DNA of 64,000 nucleotides, from NCBI GenBank assembly GCA_037043455.1, contig JAWPHD010001331.1:268920-332919 (forward strand), given 5' to 3'. Under the pieces are notes generated by a model that worked only from the letters and a program-made list of their open reading frames with translations, did no database searches and was not told where the DNA came from. This stretch comes from Cyrtodaria siliqua. Its lineage: Eukaryota > Mollusca > Bivalvia > Adapedonta > Hiatellidae. A program made the position numbers and the translations under genes. Positions 1 through 16,065 of this stretch are shown here, in pieces (the stretch's first letter is position 1; every line of letters starts with the position of its first letter).

Positions 1-3000
1 ATTTAGTATGATATTGAATAGTGATGTATGATACTGAAATTATTTAGTAAGATACTGAAATTATTTAGTATGATTCTGAAATTATTGAGTATGACACTGA
101 AATTATTTAGTATGATACTGACTAGTTTACAACAATACCGAAATTATTTAGTATGATACTGAATAGTTTTGTATGATACTGCAATTATTTAGTATGATTC
201 TGACTATTTTACTGCAATACTGACATTATTTAGTATGATACTGAATGGTTAAGTGTGATACTGAATAGTTTTGTATTATACTGAAATTATTTAGTATGAT
301 ACAAAATAGTTTACTAAAATACTGAAATTATTTAGTATGATACTGAATGGTTTTGTAAGATACTGCAATTATTTAGTATGATACTGACTAATTTACTACA
401 ATACTGAAATTATTTAGTATGATACTGACTAGTGATGTATGATACTGCATAGTTTTGTCTGATAGTGAAATTATTTAGTATGATACTGACTATTGATGTA
501 TGATACTGAATAGTTTTGTATGATACTGAAATTATTTAGTATGATACTGACTAGTCTACTACAATACTGAAATTATTTAGTATGATACTGAATAGTTTAG
601 TATGATACTGAAATTATTTAGAATGATTCTGACAAGTTTACTATAATACTGCAATTATTTAGTATGATATTGAATAGTGATGTATGATACTGAAATTATT
701 TAGTAAGATACTGACTATTGATGTATGATACTGAATAGTTTTGTATGATACTGCAATTATTTAGTATGATACGGACTAGTTTACTACAATACTGAAATTA
801 TTTAGTATGATACTGACTAGTGATGTATGATACTGAATTGTTTTGTCTGATAGTGAAATTATTTAGTATGATACTGACTAGTGATGTATGATACTGAATA
901 GTTTTCTATGATACGGAAATTATTTAGTATGATTCTGACTAGTTTACTATACTACTGCAATTATTTAGTATGATATTGAATAGTGATGTATGATACTGAA
1001 ATTATTTAGTAAGATACTGAAATTATTTAGTATGATTCTGAAATTATTGAGTATGATACTGAAATTATTTAGTATGATACTGACTAGTTTACAACAATAC
1101 CGAAATTATTTAGTATGATACTGAATAGTTTTGTATGATACTGCAATTATTTAGTATGATTCTGACTATTTTACTGCAATACTGACATTATTAAGTATGA
1201 TACTGAATGGTAAAGTGTGATACTGAATAGTTTTGTATTATACTGAAATTATTTAGTATGATACTGAATGGTTTTGTAAGATACTGCAATTATTTAGTAT
1301 GATACTGACTAATTTACTACAATACTGAAATTATTTAGTATGATACTGACTAGTGATGTATGATACTGCATAGTTTTGTCTGATAGTGAAATTATTTAGT
1401 ATGATACTGACTATTGATGTATGATACTGAATAGGTTTGTATGATACTGAAATTATTTAGTATGATACTGACTAGTCTACTACAATACTGAAATTATTTA
1501 GTATGATACTGAATAGTTTAGTATGATACTGAAATTATTTAGAATGACTCTGACTAGTTTACTATAATACTGCTATTATTTAGTATGATATTGAATAGTG
1601 ATGTATGATACTGAAATTATTTAGTAAGATACTGAAATTATTTAGTATGATATTGAAATTATTAAGTATGATACTGACTAGTTTACAACAATACCGAAAT
1701 TATTTAGTATGATACTGAATAGTTTTGTATGATACTGCAATTATTTAGTATGATTCTGACTAGTTTACTACAATACTGAAATTATTTAGTATGATAATGA
1801 ATGGTTTAGTATGATACTGAATAGTTTTGAATGATACTGAAATTATTTAGTATGATTCTGACTACTTTACTACAATACTGAAATTATTTAGTATGATACT
1901 GGATGGTTTAGTATGATACTGAATAGTTTTGAATGATACTGAAATTATTTAGTATGATTATGACTAGTTTACTACAATACTGAACTTATTTAGTATGATA
2001 CTGAATAGTTTTGTCTTATACTGAAATTATTTAGTATGATATTGAAAAGTGATGTATGATATTGAAATTATTTATTAAGACACTGAAATTAATAAGTGTG
2101 ATACTGAAATTATTTAGTATGATTCTGACTAGTTTAGTATGAGACTGAATAGTTTTGTATGATACTGAAATTATTCAGTATGATTCTGACTAGTTTACGG
2201 CAATATTGAAACTATTTAGTATGATACTGAATATTTGTGTATAATACTGAAATTATTAAGTATGATATTGAATAGTGATGTATGATACTGAAATTAATTA
2301 GTAAGACACTGAAATTATATAGTATGATACTGAAATTATTTAGTATGATTCTGAAAATTATTTAGTATGATACTGAAATTATTTATTTTGATACTGACTA
2401 GTTTACAACAATACCGAAATAATTTAGTATGATACTGAATAGTTATGTATGATATTGCAATTATTTAGTATGATTCTGACTAGTTTACTACAATACTGAA
2501 ATTATTTAGTATGATACTGAATTTTTTAGTATGATACTGAATAGTTTTGAATGATACTGAAATTATTTAGTATGATTCTGACTAGTTTACTACAATACTG
2601 AAATTATTTAGTATGATACTGAATAGTTTTTTATTATACTGAAATTATTCAGTATGATATTGAAAAGTGATGTATGATACTGAAATTATTTATTAAGACA
2701 CTGAAATAATTAAGTGTGATACTGAAATTATTTAGTATGATACTGAATAGTTTAGTATGAAACTGAATAGTTTTGTATGATACTGAAATTATTTAGTATG
2801 ATTCTGACTAGTTTACTGCAATACTGAAACTATTTAGTATGATACTGAATATTTTTGTATAATACTGAAATTATTAAGCATGATATTGAATAGTGATGTA
2901 TGCTACTTAAATTATTTAGTAAGACACTGAAATTATATAGTATGATACTGAAATTATTTAGTATGATACTGAATAGTGATTTATGATACTGAAATTATTT

Positions 3001-6000
3001 AGTATGATACTGCATAGTGATGTATAATACTGAAATTATTTAGTATGACACTGCATAGTGATGTATAATACTGAAATTATTTATTATGATACTGACTAGT
3101 GATGTATGATACTGAATAGTTATGTATGATACTGAAATTATTTAGTAAGACACTGAAATTATTTAGTATGATACTGAAATTACTTAGAACGCTCCTGACT
3201 AGTTTACAACAATAGTGAAATTATTTAGTATGATACTGAATAGTTTTTAATTATACAGCGATTATTTAGTATGCTTCTGACTAGTTTACTACAACACTGA
3301 CATTATTTAGTATGATACTGAATGGTTTAGTATGATACTGAATAATTTTGTATGATACTGACATTATTTATTATGATTCTGACTAGTTTACTACAATACT
3401 GAAATTATTTAGTATGATACTGAATAGTTTTGTATTATACTGAAATTATTTAGTATGTTATTGAAAAGTGATGTGTGATACTGAAATTATTTAGTAAGAT
3501 ACTGAATAGTTTTGTATGATACTGCAATCATTTAGTATGATACTGAATAGTTTACTACAATACTGAAATTATTTAGCATGAAACTGACTAGTGATGTATG
3601 ATACTCAATAGTTTTGTCTGATAGTGAAATTATTTAGTATGATACTGACTAGTGATGTATGTTACTGAATAGTTTTGTATGATACTGAAATTATTTAGTA
3701 TGATTCTGACTAGTTTACTACAATACTGAAATTATTTAATATGATACGGAATAGTTTTGTATTATACTTAAATTATTTAGTACGATATTGAATAGTGATG
3801 TATGATACTGAAATTATTTAGTAAGACACTGAAATTATTTAGTATGATACTGAAATTATTTAGTATGACACTGACTAGTTTACTACAATACTGAAATTAT
3901 TTAGTATGATACTGACTAGTGATGTATGATACCGAATTGTTTTGTCTGATAGTGAAATTATTTAGTATGATACTGACTAGTGATGTATGATACTGAATAG
4001 TTTTCTATGATACGGAAATTATTTAGTATGATTCTGACTAGTTTACTATAATACTGCAATTATTTAGTATGATATTGAATAGTGATGTATGATACTGAAA
4101 TTATTTAGTAAGATACTGAAATTATTTAGTATGATTCTGAAATTATTGAGTATGATACTGAAATTATTTAGTATGATACTGACTAGTTTACAACAATACC
4201 GAAATTATTTAGTATGATACTGAATAGTTTTGTATGATACTGCAATTATTTAGTATGATTCTGACTAGTTTACTACAATACTGAAATTATTTAGTATGAT
4301 ACTGAATGGTTTAGTATGATATTGAATAGTTTTGAATGATACTGAAATTATTTAGTATGATTCTGACTAGTTTACTACAATACTGAAATTATTTAGTATG
4401 ATACTGAATGGTTTAGTATGATACTGAAATTATTAAGTATGATACTGACTAGTTAACAACAATACCGAAATTATTTAGTATGATACTGAATAGTTTTGTA
4501 TGATACTGCAATTATTTAGTATGATTCTGACTAGTTTACTACAATACTGAAATTATTTTGTATGATAATGAATGGTTTAGTATGATACTGAATAGTTTTG
4601 AATGATACTGAAATTATTTAGTATGATTCTGACTAGTTTACTACAATTCTGAAATTATTTAGTATGATACTGAATGGTTTAGTATGATACTGAATAGTTT
4701 TGAATGATACTGAAATTATTTAGTATGATTCTGACTAGTTGACTACAATACTGAACTTATTTAGTATGATACTGAATAGTTTTGTATTATACTGAAATCA
4801 TTTAGTATGATATTGAAAAGTGATGTATGATATTGAAATTATTTATTAAGACACTGAAATTAATAAGTGTGATACTGAAATTATTTAGTATGATACTGAC
4901 TAGTTTAGTATGAGACTGAATAGTTTTGTATGATACTGAAATTATTCAGTATGATTCTGACTAGTTTACTGCAATATTGAAACTATTTAGTATGATACTG
5001 AATATTTGTGTATAATACTGAAATTATTAAGTATGATATTGAATAGTGATGTATGATACTGAAATTATTTAGTAAGACACTGAAATTATATAGTATGATA
5101 CTGAAATTATTTAGTATGATTCTAAAAATTATTTAGTTTGATACTGAAATTATTTATTATGATACTGACTAGTTTACAAAAATACCGAAATTATTTAGTA
5201 TGATACTGAATAGTTTTGTATGATACTGCAATTATTTAGTATGATTCTGACTAGTTTACCACAATACTGAAATTATTTAGTATGATACTGAATAGTTTTT
5301 TATTATACTGAAATTATTTAGTATGATATTGAAAAGTGATGTATGATACTGAAATTATTTATGAAGACACTGAAATAATTAAGTGTGATACTGAAATTAT
5401 TTAGTATGATACTGACTAGTTTAGTATGATACTGAATAGTTTTGTATGATACTGAAATTATTTAGTATGATACTGAATGGTTTAGTATGATACTGAATAG
5501 TTTTGAATGATACTGAAATGATTTAGTATGATTCTGACTAGTTTACCACAATACTGAAATTATTTAGTATGATACTGAATAGTTTTTTATTATACTGAAA
5601 TTATTTAGTATGATATTGAAAAGTGATGTATGATACTGAAATTATTTATGAAGACACTGAAATAATTAAGTGTGATACTGAAATTATTTAGTATGATACT
5701 GACTAGTTTAGTATGATACTGAATAGTTTTGTATGATACTGAAATTATTTAGTATGATTCTGACTAGTTTACTGCAATACTGAAACTATTTAGTATGATA
5801 CTGAATATTTTTGTATAATACTGAAATTATTAAGCATGATATTGAATAGTGATGTATGATACTGAAATTATTTAGTATTATAATGAATAGTGATTTATGA
5901 TACTGAAATTATTTAGTATGATACTGCATAGTGATGTATAATACTGAAATTATTTAGTATGACACTGCATAGTGATGTATAATAATGACATTATTTATTA

Positions 6001-9000
6001 TGATACTGACTAGTGATGTATGATACTGAATAGTGATGTATGATACTGAAATTATTAAGTAAGACACTGAAATTATGTAGTATGATACTGAAATTATTTA
6101 GAATGCTCATGACTAGTTTACAACAATAGTGAAATTATTTAGTATGATACTGAATAGTTTTGTATGATACTGCAATTATTTAGTATGATACTGACTGATT
6201 TACTACAATACTGAAATTATTTAGTATGATACTGACTAGTGATGTATGATACTAAATAGTTTTGTCTGATAGTGAAATTATTTAGTATGATACTGACTAT
6301 TGATGTATGATACTGTATAGTTTTGTATGATACTGAAATTATTTAGTATGATACTGACTGGTCTACTACAATACTGAAATTATTTAGTATGATACTGAAT
6401 AGTTTTGTATGATACTGAAACTATTTAGAATGATTCTGACTAGTTTACTATAATACTGCAATTATTTAGTATGATACTGAATAGTGATGTATGATACTGA
6501 AATTATTTAGCAAGATACTGAAATTATTTAGTATGATACTGAAATTATTAAGTATGATACTGACTAGTTTACAACAATACCGAAATTATTTAGTATGATA
6601 CTGAATAGTTTTGTATGATTCTGAATTATTTAGTATGATTCTGACTAGTTTACTACAATACTAAAATTATTTAGTATGATACTGAATTTTTTAGTATGAT
6701 ACTGAATAGTTTTGAATGATACTGAAATTATTTAGTATGATTTTGACTAGTTTACTACAGTACTGAAATTATTTAGCATGATACTGAATGGATTAGTATG
6801 ATACTGAATAGTTTTGAATGATACTGAAATTATTTAGTATGATTCTGACTAGTTAGCTGCAATACTAAAATGATTTAGTATGATACTGAATGGTTTAGTA
6901 TGATACTGAATAGTTTTGAATGATACTGAAAATATTTAGTATGATTTTGACTTGTTTACTACAGTACTGAAATTATTTAGCATGATACTGAATAGTTTTG
7001 TATTATACTGAAATTATTTAGTATGATATTGAAAAGTGATGTATGGTATTAAAATTACTGATTAAGACACTGAAATTATTAAGTGTGATACTGAAATTAT
7101 TTAGTATGATACTGACTAGTTTAGTATGAGACTGAAAAGTTTTGTATGATACTGAAATTATTCATTATGATTTTGACTAGTTTATTGCAATATTGAAACT
7201 ATTTAGTATGATACTGAATATTTGTGGATAATACTGAAATTATTAATTATGATATTGAATAGTGATGTATGATACTGAAATTATTTAGGAAGACACTGAA
7301 ATTATATAGTATGATACTGAAATTATTTAGTATGATTCTGAAAATTATTTAGTATAATGCTAAAATTATTTAGTATGATACTGACTAGTTTACAACAATA
7401 CCGAACTTATTTAGTATGATACTGAATAGTTTTGTATGATACTGCAATTATTTAGTATGATTCTGACTAGTTTACTACAATACTGAAATTATTTAGTATG
7501 ATACTGAATGGTTTAGTATGATACTGAATAGTTTTGAATGATACTGAAATTATTTAGTATGATTCTGACTAGTTTACTACAATACTGAAATTATTTAGTA
7601 TGATACTGAATAGTTTTGTATTATACTGAAATTATTTAGTAAGATATTGAAAAGTGATGTATGATACTGAAATTATTTATTAAGACACTGAAATTATTAA
7701 GTGTGATACTGAAATTATTTAGCATGATACTGACTTGTTTAGTATGATACTGAATAGTTTTGTATGATACTGAAATTATTTAGTATGATTCTGACTTGTT
7801 TACTGCAATACTGAAACTATTTAGTATGATACTGAATATTTTTGTATAATACTGAAATTATTAAGCATGATATTGAATAGTGATGTATGATACTTAAATT
7901 ATTTAGTAAGACACTGAAATTATATAGTATGATACTGAAAGAATTAAGTATGATACTGGATAGTGGTTTATGATAGTCAAATTATTTAGTATGACACTGC
8001 ATAGTGATGTATAATACTGAAATTATTTAGTATGACACGGCATAGTGATGTATAATACTGAAATTATTTATTATGATACTGACTAGTGATGTATGATACT
8101 GAATAGTGATGTATGATACTGAAATTATTTAGTAAGACACTGAAATTATGTAGTATGATACTGAAATTATTTAGAATGCTCATGACTAGTTTACAACAAT
8201 AGTGAAATTATTTAGTATGATACTGAATAGTTTTTAATGATACTGCGATTATTTAGTATGATTCTGACTAGTTTACTACAACACTGAAATTATTTAGTAT
8301 GATACTGAATGGTTTAGTATGATACTTAATAGTTTTATATGATACTGACATTATTTAGTATGATTCTGACTAGTTTACTACAATACTGAAATTATTAAGT
8401 GTGATACTGAAATTATTTAGCATGATACTGAATGGTTTAGTATGATACTTAATAGTTTTATATGATACTGACATTATTTAGTATGATTCTGACTAGTTTA
8501 CTACAATACTGAAATTATTTAATATGATACTGAATAGTTTTGTATTATACTGAAATTATTTAGTATGATATTGAAAAGTGATGTATGATACTGAAATTAT
8601 TTATTAAGAGACTGAAATTATTAAGTGTGATACTGAAATTATTTAGTAAGATACTGAATAGTTTTGAATGATACTGCAATCATTTAGTATGATACTGAAT
8701 AGTTTACTACAATACTGAAATTATTTAGCATGATACTGTCTAGTGATGTATGATACTGAATAGTTTTGTATGATAGTGAAATTATTTAGTATGATACTTA
8801 CTAGTGATGTATGATACTGAATAGTTTTGTATGATACTGAAATTATTTAGTATGATTCTGACTAGTTTACTATAATACTGCAATTATTTAGTATGATATT
8901 GAATAGCGATGTATGATACTGAAATTATTTAGTAAGATACTGAATTTATTTAGTATGATTCTGAAATTATTTAGTATGATACTGAAATTATTTAGTATGA

Positions 9001-10983
9001 TACTGAATAGTGATGTATGATACTGAAATTATTTAGTATGACACTGCATAGTGATGAATAATACTGAAATTATTTAGTAAGACACTGAAAATATTTAGTA
9101 TGATACTGAAATTATTTAGTATGATACTGAAAATATTTAGTATGATTCTGACTAGTTTACTACAATACTGAAATTATTTAGTATGATACTGAATAGTTTT
9201 GTATTATACTGAAATTATTTAGTATGATACTGAAATTATTTAGTATGATACTGCATAGTGAAGTATAATACTGAAATTATTTAGTATTACACTGCATAGT
9301 TATGTCTAATACTGTAATTATGTATTATGATACTGACTAGTGATGTATGATACTGAATAGTTTTGTATGATACTGAAATTATTTATTAAGACACTGAAAT
9401 TATTAAGTGTGATACTGAAATTATTTAGTATGATACTGAATATGTTTGTATTATACTGAAATTATTAAGTATGATATTGAATAGTGATGATACTGACTAG
9501 TATAGTATGATACTGAATAGTTTTGTATGATACTGAATTTATATAGTATGATTCTGACTAGTTTACTACAATACTGAATCTATTTAGTAGGATACTGAAT
9601 ATTTTTGTATTATACTGAAATTATTAAGTATGATATTGAATAGTGATGTATGATACTGAAATTATTTAGTAAGACACTGAAATTATTTAATATGATACTG
9701 AAATTATTCAGTAAGACACTTAAATTTATTTAGTATGATACTGCAATTATTTAGTATGATACTGAATATTTTTGTATTATACTGAAATTATTTAGTATGA
9801 TACTGAATAGTGATGTATGATACTGAAATTATTTAGTAAGACACTGAAAATATTTAGTATGATACTGAAATTATTTAGTATGATACTGACTAGTTTACTA
9901 CAACGCTGAAATTATGTTGTACGATACTGTATAGTTTAGTATGATACTGAAATTATTCAGTATGATTCTGACTAGTTTACTACAATACTGAAATTATTTA
10001 GTATGATACAGAATAGTTTTGTATAAGACTGAAATTATTAGGTATGATATTGAATAGTGATGTATGATACTGAATAGATTTGTATGACACTGACTAGTTT
10101 ACTACAATACTGAAATTATTTAGTATGATATTGAATAGTGATGTATGATACTAAAATTATTTAGTATAATACTGACTAGTTTTGTATGAGTTTACTGTAT
10201 AGTTTAGTATGTTACTGAAATTATTAAGTATGATATTGAATAGTTTACTACAATACTGAAATTATTTAGTATGATACTACATAGTGATGTATAATTCTGA
10301 AATTATTTAGTATGTTACTGAATAGTTTACTACAATACTGAAATTATTTAGTATGATACTGAATGGTTTAGTATGATACTGCATAGTGATGTATAATACT
10401 GAAATTATTTAGTATGATACTGACTAGTTTACTACAATACTGAAATTATTTAGTATGATACTGAATAGTTCAGTATGATACTGAATATATTTGTATGATA
10501 CTGAAATTATTTAGTATGATTCTGATTAGTTTACTACAATACTGAAATTACTCAGTATGGTACTGATCAGTTTTGTATTATACTGAAATTATTAAGTATG
10601 ATATTGAATAGTGATGTATGATACTGAATAGATTTGTATGACACTGAATAGTTTACTACAATACTGAAATTATTTAGTATGATATTGAATAGTGATGTAT
10701 GATACTAAAATTATTTAGTATAATACTGACTAGTTTTGTATGAGTTTACTGACTAGTTTAGTATGTTACTGAAATTATTAAGTATGATATTGAATAGTGA
10801 TGTATGATACAGAAATTATTTAGTAAAACTCTGATATTATTTTTTATGATACTGAAATTATTTAGTATGATACTGAATAGTGATGTATGATACTGTAATT
10901 ATTTAGTATGACACTGCATAGTGATATATAATACTGAAATTATTTAGTATGATGCTTAATAGTTGTGTATTATACTGCTGTTA
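1..10983. repeat. AT-rich satellite field, 20-21 bp monomers (block 1)
   Basis: Nearly pure tandem array of diverged 20-21 bp monomers. The commonest types are GATACTGAAATTATTTAGTAT, GATACTGAATAGTTTTGTAT, GATACTGACTAGTTTACTAC and GATACTGAATAGTGATGTAT. Monomer types follow each other in recurring strings, giving an imperfect higher-order arrangement; for example, the strings near 660-1,150 and 4,060-4,240 recur closely. No reading frame of any length and no non-satellite insertion was seen in this block. Confidence 0.95.
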
Positions 10984-11533
10984 TTAAAGGGAATGTAGCG
11001 ACATGGTCAAACATCTTTATTATTGAGAGTTCTGAACAGTTTGAAAAAGAGTGAAAAAATTATCAAAATCGGATGATAATCAAAAAAGATATGATCATTT
11101 AAAGTTTTTGTTGAAACGGATATGGAAGCGGCCATTTTGAGAGCTATGACATCACGGTTCTAAATGACCATATATGGACAATTTATCAATATAAAAATGT
11201 ACTGATTTATATGAAAAAAATGACACAACTATGAAAAATATGTAATACCTAATGGCAATAATGCTTTATATGACCAATACATTTTGTTGCATTCATTCGC
11301 AATGTTTTTCTCCGTTTTAAATGATATTTATCAATATTCCATATATGGTAATATGGAACTATGACATCATAGTTCTAAAAATGACGGCTTCCATATCCGT
11401 TTTAGAACAACATTTAAATGGTCATATCTTTTTTGTTGATCATCCGATTTTGATAATTTTTTCACCTTTTTCCAAGTTTTTCAGAACTCTCAATGAAATA
11501 GCTTGTTTGGCTGTGGCGCTACATTCCCTTTAA
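10984..11533. mobile_element. MITE with TTAA target duplication, copy 1
   Basis: A 542 bp non-satellite insertion (10,988-11,529) interrupts the satellite. It starts AGGGAATGTAGCG and ends CGCTACATTCCCT, a perfect 13 bp terminal inverted repeat that continues imperfectly inward (copies of a GGATATGGAAGC-type stretch and a TGATCATTTAAA-type stretch occur in both halves in opposite orientation). TTAA flanks both ends (10,984-10,987 and 11,530-11,533). TTAA duplication is the signature of piggyBac-type transposition, so this is probably a non-autonomous piggyBac-like MITE. The 70-residue open frame inside it is not a credible gene. Confidence 0.82.
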
Positions 11534-14048
11534 GTATGATATTGAATAGTGATGTATGATACTGAAATTATTTAGTATGACACTGCATAGTGATGTATTA
11601 TACTGAAATTATTTTGTATGATACAGAATAGTTTTGTATTATACTGAAATTATTAAGTATGATATTGAATAGTGATGTATGATACTGAAATTATTTAGTA
11701 AGAAACTGAAAATATTTAGTATGATACTGAAATTATTTAGTATGATACTGACTAGTTTACTACAATACTGAAATTAGTTAGTATGATATTGAATAGTGAT
11801 GTATGATACTGAAATTACTTAGTATGATACTGAAAGTATTTAGAATGATACTGAATAGTTTACTACAATACTGAAATTATTTAGTATGATACTACATAGT
11901 GATGTATAATTCTGAAATTATTTAGTATGTTACTGAATAGTTTACTGCAATACTGAAATTATTTAGTATGATACTGAATGGTTTAGTATGATACTGCATA
12001 GTGATGTATAATACTGAAATTATTTAGTATGATACTGACTAGTTTACTACAATACTGAAATTATTTAGTATGATACTGAATAGTTCAGTATGATACTGAA
12101 TATATTTGTATGATACTGAAATTATTTAGTATGATTCTGACTAGTTTGCTACAATACTGAAATTATTCAGTATGGTACTGATCAGTTTTGTATTATACTG
12201 AAATTATTAAGTATGATATTGAATAGTGATGTATGATGCTGAAATTATTTAGTATGACACTGAAATTATTTAGTACGATACTAAAATTATTTAGTATGAT
12301 ACTGAAAGAATTTAGAATGATATTGAATAATGATGTATGATACTGAAATTATTTAGTAAGACACTGAAATTATTTAGTATGAAACTGAAATTATTTAGTA
12401 TGATACTGACTAGTTTACTACAATACTGAAATTATTTAGTATGATACTAAATAGATTTGTATGATACTGAAATTATTTAGTATGATTCTGACTAGTTTAC
12501 TACAATACTGAAATTATTTAGTATGCTATTGAATAGTGATGTATGATACTGAAATTATTTAGTATGATACTGACAAATTTTTATGGAACTGAAATTATTT
12601 AGTATGTTACTGAAAGTATTTAGAATGATACTGAATAGTGATGTATTATACTGAAATTATTTAATATCATACTGCATAGTGATGTATAATACTGAAATTA
12701 TTTAGTATGATACTAACTAGTTTACTACAATAATGAACTTATTTAGTATGATACTGAATAGTTTTGTATGATACTGAAATTATTTAGTATGATTCTGACT
12801 AGTTTACTACAATACTGAAATTATTTAGTATGATACTGTATAGTTTTGTATTATGCTGAAATTATTTTGTATGATACTGAATAGTTTTGTACGATACTGA
12901 CATTATTTAGTATGATAGCGAATAGTTATTTGTGAAACTGAAATTATTTAGTACGATACTGACTTGTTTACTACAATAATGAAATTGATTAGTATGATAC
13001 TGTATAGTTTGGTATTATACTGAACTTATTTAGTATGATACTGAATAGTTTTGTATGATACTGAACTTATTAAGTATGATACTGAATACTGATGTATGAT
13101 ACAGAAATTATTAAGTATGATACTAATATTATTTAGTTCGATACCGACTAGTTTACTACAATACTGAAATGTAGTAGTATAATAATAGTTTTGTACGATA
13201 CTGACATTATGATACTGTATAGTTTGGTATTATACTGAAATTATTTAGTATGACATTGAATAGTGATGTATGAAACTGAAATTATTTAGTACGATACTGA
13301 CTAGTTTACTACAATAATGAAATTGATTAGTATAATACTGAATAGTTTTGTATGATACTGCCATTATTTAGTATGATAGCGAATAGTGTTGTACGATACT
13401 GAAATTATTTATTATGATACTGAATAGTTTACTACAATACTGAAATTATTTAGTATGATACTGACATTAATTAGTACGATACCGGCTAGCTTAATACTAT
13501 ACAGTAATTATTTTGTATGATACTGAATAGTTTAGTATGATACTAAATAGTTTAGTATGATATTGAACTTATTTAGTATTATCCTAAATAGGTTAGTATG
13601 ATACTAAAATTATTTAGTATGATAATAAAATTATTTAGTATGATACTGAAATTATTTAGTATGGTACTGAAATTATTTAGTATGGTACTGAATAGTGATG
13701 TATGATACTGAACTTATTTAGTATGGTACTGAAATTATTTAGTATGGTACTGAATAGTGATGTATGATACTGAAATTATTTAGTATAATACTGACTAGTT
13801 TTGTATGAGTTTACTGTATAGTTTAGTATGTTACTGAAATTATTAAGTATGATATTGAATAGTGATGTATGATACAGAAATTATTTAGTAAAACTCTGAT
13901 ATTATTTTTTATGATACTGAAATTATTTAGTATGATACTGAATAGTGATGTATGATACTGTAATTATTTAGTATGACACTGCATAGTGATATATAATACT
14001 GAAATTATTTAGTATGATGCTGAATAGTTGTGTATTATACTGCTGTTA
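11534..14048. repeat. AT-rich satellite field (block 2)
   Basis: Same monomer family as the first block. Its content is repeated at 14,598-16,980, so it is the body of copy 1 of a ~3.06 kb segmental duplication. Near 12,830-12,880 it has about 40 bp that copy 2 lacks. Confidence 0.93.
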
Positions 14049-14597
14049 TTAAAGGGAATGTAGCGACATGGTCAAACATCTTTATTATTGAGAGTTCTGA
14101 ACAATTTGAAAAAGAGTGAAAAAATTATCAAAATCGATGATAATCAAAAAAGATATGATCATTTAAAGTTTTTGTTGAAACGGATATGGAAGCGGCCATT
14201 TTGAGAGCTATGACATCACGGTTATAAATTACCATATATGGACAATTTATCAGTATAAAAATGTTCTGATTTATATGGAAAAAATGACACAACTATGAAA
14301 AATATGTAATACCTAATGGCAATAATGCTTTATATGACCAATACATTTTGTTGCATTCATTCGCAATGTTTTTCTCCGTTTTAAATGATATGTATCAATA
14401 TTCCATATATGGTAATATGGAACTATGACATCATAGTTCTAAAAATGACGGCTTCAATATCCGTTTTAGAACAACATTTAAATGGTCATATCTTTTTTGT
14501 TGATCATCCGATTTTGATAATTTTTTCACCTTTTTCCAAGTTTTTCAGAACTCTCAATGAAATAGCTTGTTTGGCTGTGGCGCTACATTCCCTTTAA
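14049..14597. mobile_element. MITE with TTAA target duplication, copy 2
   Basis: Second copy of the TTAA-flanked MITE (element 14,053-14,593, 541 bp; TTAA at 14,049-14,052 and 14,594-14,597). It differs from copy 1 by a few substitutions and one single-base deletion (ATCGGATG becomes ATCGATG). The flanking satellite is the same as at copy 1, so it was copied with the satellite segment and did not insert independently. Confidence 0.82.
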
Positions 14598-16065
14598 GTA
14601 TGATATTGAATAGTGATGTATGATACTGAAATTATTTAGTATGACACTGCATAGTGATATATTATACTGAAATTATTTAGTATGATACAGAATAGTTTTG
14701 TATTATACTGAAATTATTAAGTATGATATTGAATAGTGATGTATGATATTGAAATTATTTAGTAAGACACTGAAAATATTTAGTATGATACTGAAATTAT
14801 TTAGTATGATACTGACTAGTTTACTACAATACTGAAATTATTTAGTATGATATTGAATAGTGATGTATGATACTGAAATTACTTAGTATGATACTGAAAG
14901 TATTTAGAATGATACTGAATAGTTTACTACAATACTGAAATTATTTAGTATGATACTACATAGTAATGTATAATTCTGAAATTATTTAGTATGTTACTGA
15001 ATAGTTTACTACAATACTGAAATTATTTAGTATGATACTGAATGGTTTAGTATAATACTGCATAGTGATGTATAATACTGAAATTATTTAGTATGATACT
15101 GACTAGTTTACTACAATACTGAAATTATTTAGTATGATACTGAATAGTTCAGTATGATACTGAATATATTTGTATGATACTGAAATTATTTAGTATGATT
15201 CTGACTAGTTTACTACAATACTGAAATTATTCAGTATGGTACTGATCAGTTTTGTATTATACTGAAATTATTAAGTATGATATTGAATAGTTATGTATGA
15301 TGCTGAAATTATTTAGTATGACACTGAAATTATTTAGTACGATACTAAAATTATTTAGTATGATACTGAAAGAATTTAGAATGATATTGAATAATGATGT
15401 ATGATACTGAAATTATTTAGTAAGACACTGAAATTATTTAGTATGAAACTGAAATTATTTAGTATGATACTGACTAGTTTACTACAATACTGAAATTATT
15501 TAGTATGATACTGAATAGATTTGTATGATACTGAAATTATTTAGTATGATTCTGACTAGTTTACTACAATACTGAAATTATTTAGTATGCTATTGAATAG
15601 TGATGTATGATACTGAAATTATTTAGTATGATACTGACAAATTTTTATGGAACTGAAATTATTTAGTATGATACTGAAAGTATTTAGAATGATACTGAAT
15701 AGTGATGTATTATACTGAAATTATTTAATATCATACTGCATAGTGATGTATAATACTGAAATTATTTAGTATGATACTAACTAGTTTACTACAATACTGA
15801 ACTTATTTAGTATGATACTGAATAGTTTTGTATGATACTGAAATTATTTAGTATGATTCTGACTAGTTTACTACAATACTGAAATTATTTAGTATGATAC
15901 TGAATAGTTTTGTACGATACTGACATTATTTAGTATGATAGCGAATAGTTATTTGTGAAACTGAAATTATTTAGTACGATACTGACTAGTTTACTACAAT
16001 AATGAAATTGATTAGTATGATACTGTATAGTTTGGTATTATACTGAACTTATTTAGTATGATACT
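14598..16065. repeat. AT-rich satellite field (block 3)
   Basis: Satellite monomers continuing copy 2 of the 3.06 kb duplication. They match 11,534-13,050 almost base for base apart from small indels. Confidence 0.92.

Noticed and set aside
11321..11533. 70-codon frame in the MITE (and its twin at 14,385)
   Set aside because: It lies wholly inside the non-autonomous TTAA-flanked element and ends in its terminal repeat; the twin exists only because the segment was duplicated.
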